Source: Aquimarina sp. TRL1 (lineage in GTDB: Bacteria; Bacteroidota; Bacteroidia; Flavobacteriales; Flavobacteriaceae). Taken from it: a stretch of 64,000 bases of DNA. Made by a program: the position numbers and the translations under genes. Under the pieces are notes generated by a model. It saw only the letters and a program-made list of their open reading frames with translations. It had not been told where the DNA came from and did not search any database. Position 1 is the stretch's first letter. Every line of letters starts with the position of its first letter. This document shows, piece after piece, positions 45,827 to 54,110 of the stretch. The DNA is taken from NCBI RefSeq assembly GCF_013365535.1, contig NZ_CP053590.1, forward strand, positions 4,702,501-4,766,500, written 5' to 3'.

Positions 45827-46318
45827 TTATTCTATTTTTTCAATTATTTTTTTTAAAGATTCACTATCCAAATTACTCGTGTGTTTAGTAATTAGTTTTC
45901 CTTGAGCGTTATAAAAATAAGTAGTTGGTCTTGTATTTATACCGTATTCAGACAATTTTTTAACACTTTTTAGGTACTTAAAGTTATAAGGTTTCGATTC
46001 AGAAAATTTAGTAATTTTAGCAAGAGACTCATCTGAAATCATTATGAAATTCACATTTTCTCCTACTTGTTTTTTTACCTCTTCAAAATATGGAAATTCT
46101 TTAATGCAAGGAACACACCAAGTCGCCCAATAATTTACAACTAAAGGTTTTCCCAAATATTCATTTAATTCAACTTTGGTTCCGTTTAAGTTTGAGACTT
46201 CAACTTGGTTTAAAGAAATATCGGGTTGAATAACGAATTTAAAATAAAGAACTATGACCGTAAGTACAAACAAAAACCCTCCAACTGTAAACCCTATCCA
46301 AAATGATTTTTTATTCAT
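45827..46318 (-). CDS. Membrane-anchored TlpA/ResA-like thiol-disulfide oxidoreductase
   Basis: An N-terminal transmembrane anchor (FWIGFTVGGFLFVLTVIVLYF) precedes a periplasmic thioredoxin fold: KVELNEYLGKPLVVNYWATW, active-site WCVPC, and a cis-Pro in INTRPTTYFY. The redox pair is Cys-Val-Pro-Cys, typical of TlpA-type reductants used in cytochrome c maturation or disulfide isomerisation. Partners are not adjacent. A 35-codon gene encoding an anchor-like peptide ends 3 bases before this start. Confidence 0.92.
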   Translation of the reverse strand: MNKKSFWIGFTVGGFLFVLTVIVLYFKFVIQPDISLNQVEVSNLNGTKVELNEYLGKPLVVNYWATWCVPCIKEFPYFEEVKKQVGENVNFIMISDESLAKITKFSESKPYNFKYLKSVKKLSEYGINTRPTTYFYNAQGKLITKHTSNLDSESLKKIIEKIE

Positions 46319-46321
46319 AAT

Positions 46322-46429
46322 TTATTTTATTGAGAGATTACCAAAAATTAGGAACACAAAAACCGTTACTACTAAAAGGCATATAAAACCAACTAACAAT
46401 CCAACTACGAAACTTGTTTTTTTATTCAT
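46322..46429 (-). CDS. 35-residue single-helix membrane peptide
   Basis: ATG at 46429 opens a 35-codon frame with the product MNKKTSFVVGLLVGF, then ICLLVVTVFVFLIFG and NLSIK. The composition is a basic start followed by one long hydrophobic helix. It closely resembles the first 35 residues of the thioredoxin immediately downstream (MNKKSFWIGFTVGGFLFVLTVIVLYF). The stop lies 3 bases before that gene, so translational coupling is very likely. It could be a duplicated anchor or a small regulatory membrane protein. Confidence 0.6.
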   Translation of the reverse strand: MNKKTSFVVGLLVGFICLLVVTVFVFLIFGNLSIK

Positions 46430-46741
46430 TTTCTTATCGTTTTTGTATTCTTAATATCTATCAGACGTTTAATACCAAAAAATGTAACAGCTTCCTTTTA
46501 TAATTTAATTACTTCTAACAACAAAAAAAAGTATATATCTCCCATCTATGAGAATTTACAAATTAAAAAATAACTATTTCTTTGATTACATTAGAAATGA
46601 ATAAAAATATAGTCTATTTCATCACAAAGACTTACCCAAAAAGTAAGCCTTTGATAGGTTATACGCCCTATGCATCGTTTATAATGGATCATGTATCAAT
46701 GCTGTATCCAGGTAAAAACCTGTATGAATCTAAAAAAATAA

Positions 46742-46775
46742 AGAGCTGTTTAAAACGGTTTTAATACGGTGCTCT
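46742..46775 (-). terminator. Terminator after the GH3-type gene
   Basis: On the minus strand AGAGC / GCTCT outer arms and TTAAAA / TTTTAA inner arms are followed by TTATTTTTTT. The remaining 300 bp to 46430 contains only an unsupported 60-codon frame. Confidence 0.6.
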
Positions 46776-46794
46776 AACAAAACTCTAATCCCTT

Positions 46795-48300
46795 CTAAAC
46801 TATAGTTTTTTTGTTTTTGACAATTGCATAAACAATTTCTTTATCTAAAATAATTCTCGGTAGTTTTTTATGGATTGGATCACTGTTTTTTTCTTTAAAC
46901 CACTGATCTATATCGGCACCAGGAACAACATGAAGGCTACTTGAGTTCATTGTTTGAATTTCATTTAAAAAATAGTCATAAAGAGGGTTTGCTTCGCATA
47001 ATGCCTTATCAAGTGCCATGCATAACTCTTTTTCAGAAGACTTGTCGAGTTTAGATAAAAAGTCTGTTTCCTCGAAATACCAGCAATATGAAGGTTTATC
47101 ACTATCATAATTCTCTGCTAAGAAAAACTCCTTAAAAACTATCCCGTGCACAGCCGTAAACTGTGCAATAGCGTTTTCTACCTGTGTAATTGACGTTTTT
47201 TCAGAAACAAGGTTTAGTGTTAATAAAGTACGTCCGGCAATTTTAAAACGAAGTGGCTTTTTAGAATACAATTGCACAACATCTCCTAAGACGTAACTAA
47301 AAGTTCCATTTCCTGTGGTCACAGCTATAACGTATTTTTCTTCAACTTCAAGCTCATGCATAAGTAATCGTTTTGAATAGTCATTATTCCAATAGTTTTT
47401 AACCGGAATAAATTCAAAAAATACTACTGTTGGAAAAAACTGAAAAACATCTGGATTCTCTACAGCTTCTCCTCCATAAAAACCTTCACTACTAACATAT
47501 GAGTCCAGGTAAGAAAAGTTTTTACCCAATAACTCTTCAAGCTTTTTCTTATAGGGTCGATAATTAACTCCCGAAGTCATTAAGAGGTCAACATCATCAA
47601 AACAATATGCATATTCCTCTTTCGAGAGGTTTTCTTTTAAATAGGTAAAAAGTTCAACAACAGAAGCAGGTATCCCGGCAACTGTACCAAACTTATGACC
47701 AATCACCTCTTGTTTATATCGAAAAAACTTTTCTTTTAAATCGATACAATTCACCGTTTCCTCTGAAGGGATCAATAATTTTTTGATAAGTTTAGGAGTC
47801 TTTTTATGAGTGATAAGACCTGATATCATTCCAATAGGAATACCTCCTGAGGTTTTTCCTGTTTCTATACGAGAACATATAATTAAATGTTTCTTGGCGA
47901 TAAAATTGTATTGCCGTCTTTTTTGCATAGCAATACTTATCATCGTCTTTTTGCACTTCTGGATAGCTCCTATCAGATGTTTCGTTATTGGAATTAATTT
48001 TTTAACACCTGTAGTACCGGATGATTCGACAAAATATGCTGGTCTTTTATTAAATATCACTTTTTTTTCTCCGGCTCCTTCCCGATCCCAATAGGGAGCA
48101 ATATCTTCATAATGCATCACAGGAACCCGTTTTTGATATTCTTCAATTGAATCAATTGATTCAAAATCATATCTCTTTCCAAATTCTGATTTATCGGAAA
48201 GGTTCAATATCTTTTTTAACGTTTTCCACTGTTGTTTAGTAATTTCATTTTTTTCATACGTAATTTCTTTATATCTAAAAATGACATTAAGTATACCCAT
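46795..48300 (-). CDS. GH3 auxin-responsive promoter family acyl-adenylating enzyme
   Basis: This roughly 500-residue member of the GH3 (plant JAR1-like) family of the acyl-adenylate superfamily is unrelated to glycoside hydrolase family 3. It has the ATP-binding loop SSGTTGVKKLIPITKH and YCFDDVDLLMTSGVNYRPYKK. VSSEGFYGGEAVENP follows, then FEFIP and VITTGNGTFSYVLGDVVQL-like (VAVTTGNGTFSYVLGDVV) and FKIAGRTLLTLNLVSEKTS. It joins a carboxylic acid to an amine, often an amino acid, using ATP. The natural substrates of bacterial members are not known. The start at 48300 (MGILNVIFRYKE) is preferred over 48366. Confidence 0.9.
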   Translation of the reverse strand: MGILNVIFRYKEITYEKNEITKQQWKTLKKILNLSDKSEFGKRYDFESIDSIEEYQKRVPVMHYEDIAPYWDREGAGEKKVIFNKRPAYFVESSGTTGVKKLIPITKHLIGAIQKCKKTMISIAMQKRRQYNFIAKKHLIICSRIETGKTSGGIPIGMISGLITHKKTPKLIKKLLIPSEETVNCIDLKEKFFRYKQEVIGHKFGTVAGIPASVVELFTYLKENLSKEEYAYCFDDVDLLMTSGVNYRPYKKKLEELLGKNFSYLDSYVSSEGFYGGEAVENPDVFQFFPTVVFFEFIPVKNYWNNDYSKRLLMHELEVEEKYVIAVTTGNGTFSYVLGDVVQLYSKKPLRFKIAGRTLLTLNLVSEKTSITQVENAIAQFTAVHGIVFKEFFLAENYDSDKPSYCWYFEETDFLSKLDKSSEKELCMALDKALCEANPLYDYFLNEIQTMNSSSLHVVPGADIDQWFKEKNSDPIHKKLPRIILDKEIVYAIVKNKKTIV

Positions 48301-48865
48301 TATATTATTTATGTTATGTGTGAATTTTAGTTCTTGATAAACTACTGTTTGCATCAGGTTTATCATTGCTTTTTAATGAAGTAGTGCCAAAATAAAGCTT
48401 TTCAAATCAAATAAAGACCTATCCTAAAAAATTAGTATTTTATTAGGAATTGACCATAATTACAGTCATTAGTATTCAGAGAGTTCCGGAGTTCCTGTTA
48501 CTTATTGTTAATTTTTAGTTAAACAGAAACAGGCTGGATTACCTTCTCCCGATCTGGAGTATCACAGTTAGTTTTAGACAGAAGTATTCAATTTGCATAT
48601 ATCTTAAAGGATAGCAAAAAAATATAATTAATTGTTAACTATTCTTATTAGGTATTTCAAAACAAAAAAGCCTTCTATATTAGCCTTCTTATTCACTCTA
48701 AAAAAACCTGACAAAACCATGAATTACTATCTTTTTTCTACTTATTATCTATAAGCTATTTTTTACGGAGTTACTCAATCTCAAACAGGCTTATTAATAC
48801 AATCCCCAAAATCAAATCTAACAGGTTTTATCATCAGATAATTTACAATCTTAAGACTAATTAAA

Positions 48866-48898
48866 AAGTATTCCCTGAACTCACTTTAAGGAATACTT
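48866..48898 (+). promoter_or_regulatory. Hairpin in the 5' leader of the FAD oxidoreductase gene
   Basis: AAGTATTCC pairs with GGAATACTT around a 15-base loop, 20 bases before the ATG at 48918. There is no U-run, so it may affect translation or RNA stability. The rest of the 551-bp divergent gap shows an AGCCTTCT direct repeat near 48670-48690 and nothing else. Confidence 0.4.
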
Positions 48899-48917
48899 CT
48901 ACTCAAAAAACCAAAAA

Positions 48918-50468
48918 ATGTTAACACCATTACCTAAAACAAACACCGATTCAAACAGTAACCCTATACCTCATGTCGCTATATTCGGAGCAGGTATTTC
49001 TGGATTAAAAACTGCTCATGAATGTATAAAAAAAGGCTTTCGTGTTTCAATATATGAAGCCAGAGAACAACCCGGAGGAAAGTGTATCGGTTTTATGAAT
49101 TCGGGATTACCATACGAATTGACACATCGTCAAATGTTTTCGTCAAACCCGGTTCTATTAAATACATTAAAAGAAATATCGACTTCAGAAGGAGACAACT
49201 TAATGACTAAAATCGAGCCACTTCCTAAGGCTCAATTTGTATGGGCTCAAAAAAACAAAACTGTTCATTTTTCTCAAAAACATTTTAATGTATTTACAGA
49301 GCTTATTTATAATTTAAAATCTGCATGGTCCATGCTTGTTGATGGGGTCCCTATAAAAGATGTTTATTGGTTTCGTACCCGATTATCAGCTAAAGTCATC
49401 CAGAAATCTGACATGAATTCTCCAGTTTCCAGCTATTTAGAGTATGACAAGCGCCCTTTATTAGCTTCTTTCTTACGGAAGGTGCTTTCTTCCTGGATTG
49501 CAGCAACGGACAATACAAGAACAGGAGATATTCTACAATTACTTTTAAACAAAAAAATACCTCCCTCCTCCTTATCTCCTGCAACATATAGTGTCACCCT
49601 AAACGGACCTATCAATGACACACTAATTATTCCCTGGTATCAATATTTAAAAGAACAAGGAGTAAACTTTCATTTTAATACGGCATTAAAAGATATAAAA
49701 TTGTCAAATTCAAAATGTCAGTATGCTATTCTAGACAATGGAGTCACAGTACAGGCTGACTTTTTTATTATTGCTATCCCTCCATATCAAACATTAAATA
49801 TCCTTCCGGAATTAAAACCTCTTTTAAAGGTTGAAAGTGTAAAAAGTCACGGTTTTCAACTGCATCTAAAAAAAATTCCTAGTACCTTCAAAAATAAATC
49901 AATTGGGATCATAATTGATTCGGCGTGGGGACTTAGTTACAAGCTATATCATAGCGGAAAATACAATAATACTGTCTTTGCAGAAAACATACAGGCAACA
50001 CTTTCTATAACTGCTACCAGAATGGAACACGCAAAAGGGATTTTGTATCACAAAACACTTCTAGAGTGTAACCAACAGGAAATACATGATGAAATCTTAG
50101 CCCAATTGGGATTATTCTCTCCTGAATTTAACGATTGTTTTTTTAATACGATACAAGCCGGACCAGGAGCATTAATTGTCAGAAAACAAGAAGCCAATAA
50201 CCCAAAATATAAAAATTGGTTTAAAGGACCTGAAATTGTAGACCCTTATGGAAATGCTGCTCATTGGTTAGTGCAAAACCAGTTAGAAAACCCAACTTGT
50301 TCCAATGGTGTATCTACCGACTCTTGTTTAGCTTCCAATGTTTTTATTGCTGGAGAATGGCTTAATCATCCTCAGCAAAAATGGACTGTCCCTTCTACAA
50401 TAGAAAGGAGTATGGAAAACGCACAACTTTGTGTAAATGATGTCATGAAAGAAGCAACACTAGTATAA
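48918..50468 (+). CDS. FAD-dependent oxidoreductase (amine oxidase/phytoene desaturase-like)
   Basis: The 516-residue flavoprotein has an N-terminal dinucleotide-binding fold AIFGAGISGLKTAHECIKKG, ending in the ribose-binding Glu of IYEAREQPGGKC. A substrate domain follows with long helical segments, then ADFFIIAIPPYQTL as the second part of the FAD fold. NVFIAGEWLNHPQQKWTVPSTIERSMENA is the C-terminal FAD-contact motif typical of phytoene or zeta-carotene desaturase and hydroxysqualene dehydroxylase. No signal peptide is present. The substrate is unknown. Its membrane-protein partner starts 20 bp downstream. Confidence 0.88.
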   Translation: MLTPLPKTNTDSNSNPIPHVAIFGAGISGLKTAHECIKKGFRVSIYEAREQPGGKCIGFMNSGLPYELTHRQMFSSNPVLLNTLKEISTSEGDNLMTKIEPLPKAQFVWAQKNKTVHFSQKHFNVFTELIYNLKSAWSMLVDGVPIKDVYWFRTRLSAKVIQKSDMNSPVSSYLEYDKRPLLASFLRKVLSSWIAATDNTRTGDILQLLLNKKIPPSSLSPATYSVTLNGPINDTLIIPWYQYLKEQGVNFHFNTALKDIKLSNSKCQYAILDNGVTVQADFFIIAIPPYQTLNILPELKPLLKVESVKSHGFQLHLKKIPSTFKNKSIGIIIDSAWGLSYKLYHSGKYNNTVFAENIQATLSITATRMEHAKGILYHKTLLECNQQEIHDEILAQLGLFSPEFNDCFFNTIQAGPGALIVRKQEANNPKYKNWFKGPEIVDPYGNAAHWLVQNQLENPTCSNGVSTDSCLASNVFIAGEWLNHPQQKWTVPSTIERSMENAQLCVNDVMKEATLV

Positions 50469-50487
50469 ATTAATTCTTGTACCTTAT

Positions 50488-51324
50488 ATGATTACAAAAA
50501 TAACCCTTCAAAAAAACAGTTATTATCCACTCATAACATCTTTACTTTTCTTTTCTATGGCTTTTATCTATTGCCATGGGATTGTATCTCTAGCTAAAGC
50601 AAGTGTATGGTTTGAATTATCGATAACGATTCTCATACTTCTAATTGGACTTCCTTTCTTTCAAAAAACAGATAATTTTGCGGAGATCAGGAGGTTGTTA
50701 ATTTTAGAAACCACATTTAATGTTTTATGCTTAATTACTAAATTTTCACCTCTTGATATCCCTATATGGTCAAAAACGCTTGACATTGCTTTTTCTGTTT
50801 TTTTCCTATTACAAATAATGGGGTTTATCGTTTCTCAAATTAAGAAAAAGACCTGGACCAGTATTCCTGCTTCTATAGCATTAGCTATTTCAATTATTTT
50901 ATGGAACTTAAGCGGAAGCGGGGTGCTAATCACTGCAAATAATGAAATCCAGTTTTGGGGCGGAAATGCTCCTAAACATTTACAATTGATTTATTTCTTA
51001 TGGTTACTAAACATTTTACTGGTGGAGTATCGTGCTTTACTTCCTAAATTAACCGTTGTACTAGCTCATATTGCTTCCTTTATAGTCGCGTACAATTCTG
51101 AAGAGTTCTTTCACGCTAGGATTTTAACAGCAAGTCATCTGTTTGTTCTTAATTGCATATTTGTTTATAAAAATCAACATTGGGGAGGAACTTCTTATGC
51201 TAGTATTTCCTATTTAGAGAAGTTTAAACAGAATTCTACGTATTATATGGGGTTATCAATAATCCTAAATATATTAGCTCTTAGTATATTAGTAATTCAT
51301 CTAATACATAAATTTCTAAGCTGA
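50488..51324 (+). CDS. Polytopic membrane protein of unknown function, paired with the FAD enzyme
   Basis: The 278-residue protein has about eight transmembrane helices, with loops such as KKTDNFAEIRR and SGSGVLITANNEIQFWGGN, and single charged residues inside helices (EEFFHARILTAS). I do not recognise a family. The 20-bp spacing to the FAD oxidoreductase makes an operon very likely. A quinone-binding or lipid-handling role next to the oxidoreductase is possible but not shown by any motif. It is closed by a strong terminator. Confidence 0.7.
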   Translation: MITKITLQKNSYYPLITSLLFFSMAFIYCHGIVSLAKASVWFELSITILILLIGLPFFQKTDNFAEIRRLLILETTFNVLCLITKFSPLDIPIWSKTLDIAFSVFFLLQIMGFIVSQIKKKTWTSIPASIALAISIILWNLSGSGVLITANNEIQFWGGNAPKHLQLIYFLWLLNILLVEYRALLPKLTVVLAHIASFIVAYNSEEFFHARILTASHLFVLNCIFVYKNQHWGGTSYASISYLEKFKQNSTYYMGLSIILNILALSILVIHLIHKFLS

Positions 51325-51374
51325 TTTTTATCTTTGAATAAAAGCTGAGAAAGCAAAACACTTAAAATTAGTAA

Positions 51375-51415
51375 ACAAGGTAATACCTACTGAAAATCAA
51401 TAGGTATTACCTTGT
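51375..51415 (+). terminator. Terminator after the FAD oxidoreductase operon
   Basis: The perfect 15-bp stem ACAAGGTAATACCTA / TAGGTATTACCTTGT with an 11-base loop is followed by a T-rich tail. It also can serve the converging DUF6090 gene. Confidence 0.75.
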
Positions 51416-51537
51416 CTATATTTTTCTATTCCTTTTTTCCCTTCTGATTCTATCAGAGCCACCACACGAATTCTATTATCTAATAAGACTACTTTTTCCA
51501 TCAAGAAATAAGATATTTAGTACTTTGTTTATGGCAA

Positions 51538-52272
51538 TTATCTGTTTTTCTTTATTTCATTTTCTAAAAGCGATAAAATCCTTTCCAGTAATTTTATCAC
51601 TGCATTACACTCCTCAACAACAATGGTATTAACTCCTTCAAAACCAATTAAGTGGTTTTTGTATGCTATATCTGAAATTAAGTGACCAAAAGCTACTGCT
51701 AATTTCTTATCGTTCCAGTCATGCCATTGGTGAGTTGGGATAGGTATCTTATTTGAATAAGATTGAATATATTCAAGTCCAGAATTCCAAAGTATTTGCT
51801 CATTTTCATAGAGGTTTTCAGTCTGATTTTTCCAATCTGCTATAAAATATTTTAATGAATCATTTGATATTAATGCGATTTCACCAGAAGATATTAATGT
51901 GTTAATGACTCCTTTGGAAGGATTGGTCATTCCAAACATAAATTGATTCGAATGAAATTCCTCAAAGGAGCTATAGCCTGCTTTTCCTGTGATAATTTGT
52001 TCGATATATTTTTTTAATTTCGGCGCTATTGAAGTTCTTAATAACTGTTTTTCTCTTATTCGTTCCTTATTTAATGTAAACTCTTTCTGTAAATCTATTA
52101 AAATTTTCTCTTCTTTTTTACTTTCAATTCGATGTTGATTCCAATTGTTTACTTGTAAAGCCAATAGTATTCCTAACATCACGAGAGGAATTTCCCCAAT
52201 TGCAAAAACTATGTAATTTTTTAAACTTCCATTTTCGATTATTTCTTGTCTTATTTTTCGAATTAATTTCAT
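51538..52272 (-). CDS. DUF6090 family membrane protein
   Basis: This 244-residue Bacteroidota protein has the diagnostic N-terminal block IGEIPLVMLGILLALQVNNWNQ inside one membrane helix (about residues 22-45). A long helical domain follows (NTLISSGEIALISNDSLKYFIADWKNQ and several coiled segments). The family is poorly characterised and is often found in multiple copies per genome. The start at 52272 (MKLIRKIRQEII) fits homologues better than an upstream ATG at 52302. The gene stands alone. Confidence 0.85.
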   Translation of the reverse strand: MKLIRKIRQEIIENGSLKNYIVFAIGEIPLVMLGILLALQVNNWNQHRIESKKEEKILIDLQKEFTLNKERIREKQLLRTSIAPKLKKYIEQIITGKAGYSSFEEFHSNQFMFGMTNPSKGVINTLISSGEIALISNDSLKYFIADWKNQTENLYENEQILWNSGLEYIQSYSNKIPIPTHQWHDWNDKKLAVAFGHLISDIAYKNHLIGFEGVNTIVVEECNAVIKLLERILSLLENEIKKNR

Positions 52273-52733
52273 CGATTTTTTTGTTTTCTTTACCGCTAAC
52301 AATATAACACCATGCTATTGAATTTAACAAAATATTTTAGTTTCGATAAAACTATCTAAAAGAAGGATGTTTTAAACGATCTGTAACTTGTCCAAGAAAT
52401 CTTATTGTAATCCCTTGTCGAAAGTAATCATCTTTTGGATACCAATTTAGTATAGGTTTCTGCCTGTCGCTTTTTTAAAATTATTTATACGGCTGTCAGT
52501 CATTCTTATACGTAAGTTCATTCTATAATTGAAGTTTCTATGTTTCATAACACTTTATGCCCTATCTCATCTCCTCCTCTCTCAATTAAGTAATATGAGA
52601 ATACACTATAGGTTATTTTCTCCTCTTTTATTCCCTTTCCTCTTCTGGTATATACTTCCTATCCTGATCCATATACACCCAACTCTCCAATTATTTTAGG
52701 ATTTCCCTACACCCATGGGATTAAAATATTATC

Positions 52734-52741
52734 TATATTTG
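52734..52741 (+). promoter_or_regulatory. -7 element of the folE promoter
   Basis: TATATTTG matches TAnnTTTG. It directly abuts and overlaps the palindrome at 52740-52754, so a bound repressor would block it. No -33 TTG is seen. The rest of the 474-bp gap upstream shows nothing clear. Confidence 0.6.
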
Positions 52742-52754
52742 CAACAAGGTCGCA
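52740..52754. promoter_or_regulatory. Zur/Fur-family-like operator before folE
   Basis: TGCAAC-AAG-GTCGCA is an inverted repeat with five of six pairs matching, flanked by further A/T symmetry. It sits over the -7 element, a repression position. I link it to Zur from its TGCAAC half-site and the nature of the operon. This is inference and not a proven match to a named consensus. Confidence 0.5.
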
Positions 52755-52776
52755 TTAATAAATTAGATGAATACCA

Positions 52777-53439
52777 ATGGATAAAAATGCTATAGAATTT
52801 ATGGGGGAACACCATATATCAAGTAACTCGCAAACTCCTCTTCGAAAAGATGCTTTTGATAAATCGGATGATGAAAAAATTAAAAATATTCAACAGCATT
52901 TTGCTAAGATAATGGAAGAGCTTGGATTAGATATTACTGATGACAGCCTATCGGGTACTCCTTACCGGGTTGCCAAAATGTACGTTAAGGAATTGTTCTA
53001 TGGGCTAAATCCTATTGCCAGACCAACTATCTCGACTTTTTCTAATAAATATAATTACAAAAAAATACTCGTAGAACAAGATATTGAAATTAACTCTTCA
53101 TGTGAACATCACTTCTTACCTATAGTAGGAAAGGCTCATATAGGGTATATCCCCAAAGAACGGGTTATTGGATTATCCAAGATCAATCGGCTGGTTGACT
53201 ATTATGCGCACAGACCTCAGGTTCAGGAACGTTTATGTACTCAGATATTAGAGGATCTTCAAAACACTTTAAACACCCAAGATGTCATTGTAGTAATCAC
53301 GGCGAAACACCTATGCGTATCTTCCCGGGGAATTAAAGACAAGGAAAGCTTTACAACTTCTATAGAATATGGTGGCGTCTTCCAAAATCAAAACGAAAGA
53401 AATGAATTCTTTACCATTCTAAAATGCCCTGATATATAG
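52777..53439 (+). CDS. folE: GTP cyclohydrolase I (zinc-dependent type)
   Basis: The enzyme converts GTP to 7,8-dihydroneopterin triphosphate, first step of folate and pterin synthesis. The 220-residue protein has the type I signature: NSSCEHHFLPIVGKAHIGYIP with zinc ligands Cys and His, LSKINRLVDYYAHRPQVQERL, and TAKHLCVSSRGIKDKES with the second zinc Cys. It is therefore the zinc-binding FolE, not the metal-independent FolE2. It heads a gene set with an ABC ATPase, a permease with a histidine-rich loop and a small exported protein, all within short spacing. That suggests control by metal availability. Confidence 0.96.
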   Translation: MDKNAIEFMGEHHISSNSQTPLRKDAFDKSDDEKIKNIQQHFAKIMEELGLDITDDSLSGTPYRVAKMYVKELFYGLNPIARPTISTFSNKYNYKKILVEQDIEINSSCEHHFLPIVGKAHIGYIPKERVIGLSKINRLVDYYAHRPQVQERLCTQILEDLQNTLNTQDVIVVITAKHLCVSSRGIKDKESFTTSIEYGGVFQNQNERNEFFTILKCPDI

Positions 53440-53480
53440 TGTACTTCTTTTTCTAAAAACAAAATTTGACATCTGAATTT

Positions 53481-54110
53481 ATGATTCAAACACAAAACAT
53501 ACACTTCCAATATAAAAAGGAAAAAAAAATGTTTCGATTCCCTGATATCCATTTAGAAAGGCAAGAACACCTACTCATTTTAGGAGTATCCGGTATTGGA
53601 AAAACAACTTTTCTTCATATTCTTGCTGGTATTTTAAAACCTAACAAGGGATCTGTAAAAATCGGGAATATTGACATCTCTTTATTATCCAATCGTGCTT
53701 TGGATACCTTTCGAGGCAGTTCAATAGGGCTGGTTTTTCAAAAAAATCTGGCGATTCCCTCTTTATCTCTATTAGATAGTCTTAAAGCTCGTCTCTTTTT
53801 TTCTAAAAAACCCATAGATTCAAAACGTATTAATGCTTTATTAAAACGCGTGCAGTTATATCCTTATAAACACAAAAAAATCAGACAACTTAGTCAGGGG
53901 CAATTACAGCGACTGAGTATTGCATTAGCTGTCATACATCAACCAACATTAATTTTAGCCGATGAACCAACCTCTAGTCTGGATACTGAAAACTGCAATA
54001 ATATGATGCAACTTTTACTGGAAGAAGCTAAAGAACATAATGCCAATCTAATTGTAATCACGCATGATGATCGGATTAAGCCCTTATTTACCAAATCAAT
54101 TACCCTATGA
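53481..54110 (+). CDS. ABC transporter ATP-binding protein (LolD/MacB-type)
   Basis: The 209-residue ATPase has Walker A GVSGIGKTT, Q-loop VFQKNLAIPSLSLLDSL, signature LSQGQLQRLS, Walker B LILADEPTSSLD and the H-loop VITHDD. It falls among the FtsE/LolD/MacB-type ATPases that power FtsX-fold permeases rather than importers with binding proteins. The ATG at 53481 (MIQTQNIHFQ) is chosen. A TTG at 53466 would add five residues. Its last four bases overlap the start of the permease gene (ATGA), so the two are coupled. Confidence 0.93.
   Translation: MIQTQNIHFQYKKEKKMFRFPDIHLERQEHLLILGVSGIGKTTFLHILAGILKPNKGSVKIGNIDISLLSNRALDTFRGSSIGLVFQKNLAIPSLSLLDSLKARLFFSKKPIDSKRINALLKRVQLYPYKHKKIRQLSQGQLQRLSIALAVIHQPTLILADEPTSSLDTENCNNMMQLLLEEAKEHNANLIVITHDDRIKPLFTKSITL

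Noticed and set aside
46582..46764. A 60-codon plus-strand frame between the TlpA and GH3-type genes
   Set aside because: It overlaps the terminator of the GH3-type gene, has no homology I recognise, no promoter match and no ribosome-binding context. It starts at TTG.
48665..48692. Direct repeat AGCCTTCT in the divergent gap
   Set aside because: Two 8-base copies are expected by chance in a region of this size. No array or mobile element follows.
53466..53480. Upstream TTG start for the ABC ATPase gene
   Set aside because: It would add only five residues (MTSEF) before the ATG at 53481, which matches the family start better.
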